From: an uncultured Amylibacter sp.
Lineage (GTDB): Bacteria > Pseudomonadota > Alphaproteobacteria > Rhodobacterales > Rhodobacteraceae
Assembly (NCBI GenBank): GCA_937944065.1
Contig: CALDZS010000284.1
Coordinates: 1-13,882, forward strand
Length of the DNA stretch: 13,882 bases
Direction: 5' to 3'
Part shown: positions 13,042 to 13,882 of the stretch, piece by piece
How positions within the stretch are numbered: position 1 is the first letter of the stretch
Layout: every line of letters starts with the position of its first letter
Position numbers and translations under genes: made by a program
Notes under the pieces: model-generated
Told to the model about the DNA's origin: nothing
Databases searched by the model: none
Seen by the model: only the letters and a program-made list of their open reading frames with translations

Positions 13042-13882
13042 ATGGCACGCGCAAAAATCGCACTTATCGGCGCTGGTATGATTGGTGGTACACTTGCCCA
13101 TTTGGCAGCCCTAAAAGAACTTGGTGACATTGTAATGTTCGACATTGCTGACGGCATTCCGCAAGGCAAAGCCTTGGATTTGGCCGAAGCAGGCCCTGTC
13201 GATAAATACGATGCCAACCTTAAAGGCACCACAGATTATGCAGACATCGCAGGCGCAGACGTTTGCATCGTCACCGCTGGTGTTGCACGCAAACCTGGTA
13301 TGTCGCGCGACGATCTGTTGGGCATCAACCTGAAAGTTATGAAATCTGTCGGCGAAGGCATCGCAGCCCACGCACCGAACGCATTCGTTATCTGTATCAC
13401 AAACCCACTGGACGCTATGGTTTGGGCCTTGCAAAAATTCAGCGGCCTTCCTGCTGAAAAAGTATGCGGCATGGCTGGTGTTCTGGACAGTGCCCGTTTC
13501 CGTCACTTTCTTGCAGACGAATTCAATGTATCCGTCAAAGACGTGACAGCTTTCGTTTTGGGCGGCCACGGCGACACTATGGTTCCATTAACACGCTATT
13601 CAACAGTTGCAGGTATTCCATTGCCTGATCTGGTGGATATGGGTTGGACAACACAAGAAAAACTTGACGCAATCGTTCAACGCACCCGCGATGGCGGTGC
13701 TGAAATCGTTGGTCTGTTGAAAACAGGCTCTGCGTATTACGCGCCTGCCGCATCAGCGATTGAAATGGCCGAAGCGTTTTTGAAAGATCAAAAACGTTTG
13801 TTGCCATGTGCGGCACATGTTGCTGACGCTTACGGCATCAAAGACACTTATGTTGGCGTACCGACAGTGATCGGTGCCGGCG
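13042..13882 (+). CDS. mdh: Malate dehydrogenase, NAD-dependent (3' end cut by window)
   Basis: The first 280 codons of an LDH-like malate dehydrogenase, expected to be about 320 residues in full. It catalyses (S)-malate plus NAD to oxaloacetate in the TCA cycle, in the cytoplasm. Visible features are the Rossmann loop GAGMIGG (10-16), D34 binding the adenosine ribose (NAD preference), R83 and R89 in the substrate loop VARKPGMSRDD, N121 in ITNPLDAM, D149 and R152 in VLDSARFRHF, and catalytic H176 in GGHGDTMVP. The arginine at residue 83, in place of the glutamine of lactate dehydrogenases, marks it as malate-specific. The start is supported by GGAGA (13031-13035) six bases upstream. In many alphaproteobacteria mdh is followed by sucCD and sucAB, which lie beyond the window if so. 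Confidence 0.98.
   Translation, partial: MARAKIALIGAGMIGGTLAHLAALKELGDIVMFDIADGIPQGKALDLAEAGPVDKYDANLKGTTDYADIAGADVCIVTAGVARKPGMSRDDLLGINLKVMKSVGEGIAAHAPNAFVICITNPLDAMVWALQKFSGLPAEKVCGMAGVLDSARFRHFLADEFNVSVKDVTAFVLGGHGDTMVPLTRYSTVAGIPLPDLVDMGWTTQEKLDAIVQRTRDGGAEIVGLLKTGSAYYAPAASAIEMAEAFLKDQKRLLPCAAHVADAYGIKDTYVGVPTVIGAG

Noticed and set aside
13111..13569. 152-codon minus-strand open frame within mdh
   Set aside because: Antisense shadow of a highly conserved enzyme; its cysteine-rich translation is a by-product of mdh codon use.

Overview
The window looks like a chromosomal housekeeping segment from an alphaproteobacterium, most likely a marine member of the Rhodobacterales (roseobacter-type) with a fairly low GC content for that group (roughly 50% by eye). 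The evidence is the gene order: malate dehydrogenase, a CitE/malyl-CoA thioesterase-like protein, an NnrU family protein, a DUF1737 protein, and then succinate dehydrogenase in the order sdhC-sdhD-sdhA-(small lipoproteins)-sdhB. I know this arrangement from Rhodobacteraceae. Genus cannot be fixed from the sequence alone.

Layout. Positions 1-702 (minus) hold a DUF1989 / urea-carboxylase-associated protein cut by the left edge. A 128-base divergent intergenic region with a perfect 8-bp-arm inverted repeat separates it from a large polytopic DUF2339 membrane protein (831-3512, plus), which is followed by a small secreted six-cysteine protein with a WYL-like sequence pattern (3615-4022). From 12321 down to 4041 twelve or more genes all read on the minus strand with very tight spacing: CitE/Mcl2-like, NnrU, DUF1737, DUF4344 metallopeptidase, then a 106-base gap, sdhC, sdhD, sdhA, three consecutive predicted lipoproteins, sdhB, a secreted protein with a possible phosphodiester-glycosidase-like core, and an SRAP (YedK/HMCES) DNA-repair protein. 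On the right, reading plus, are a small conserved secreted protein (12520-12831) and the start of mdh (13042 to the edge).

How the parts fit. SdhCDAB (complex II: succinate to fumarate with quinone reduction) and Mdh (malate to oxaloacetate) are two neighbouring TCA-cycle steps, and the CitE/Mcl2-like protein probably yields free malate from malyl-CoA, so the block is a C4-dicarboxylate node. The small lipoproteins between sdhA and sdhB are translationally coupled and may be envelope proteins that merely share the transcript, or may have a role linked to the respiratory complex. Key catalytic and cofactor residues of SdhA, SdhB, SdhC, SdhD, Mdh and SRAP are all present, with no frameshift or truncation apart from the two window edges.

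I saw no tRNA, rRNA, CRISPR array, insertion sequence or phage gene, and no intergenic stretch above about 210 bases. There is no obvious defence or otherwise dramatic new system. The points most worth a second look are the lipoprotein trio inside the sdh operon, the periplasmic WYL-like protein, the possibly degenerate glycosidase-like protein attached to the sdh transcript, and several short symmetric or helically phased repeats in the intergenic regions.
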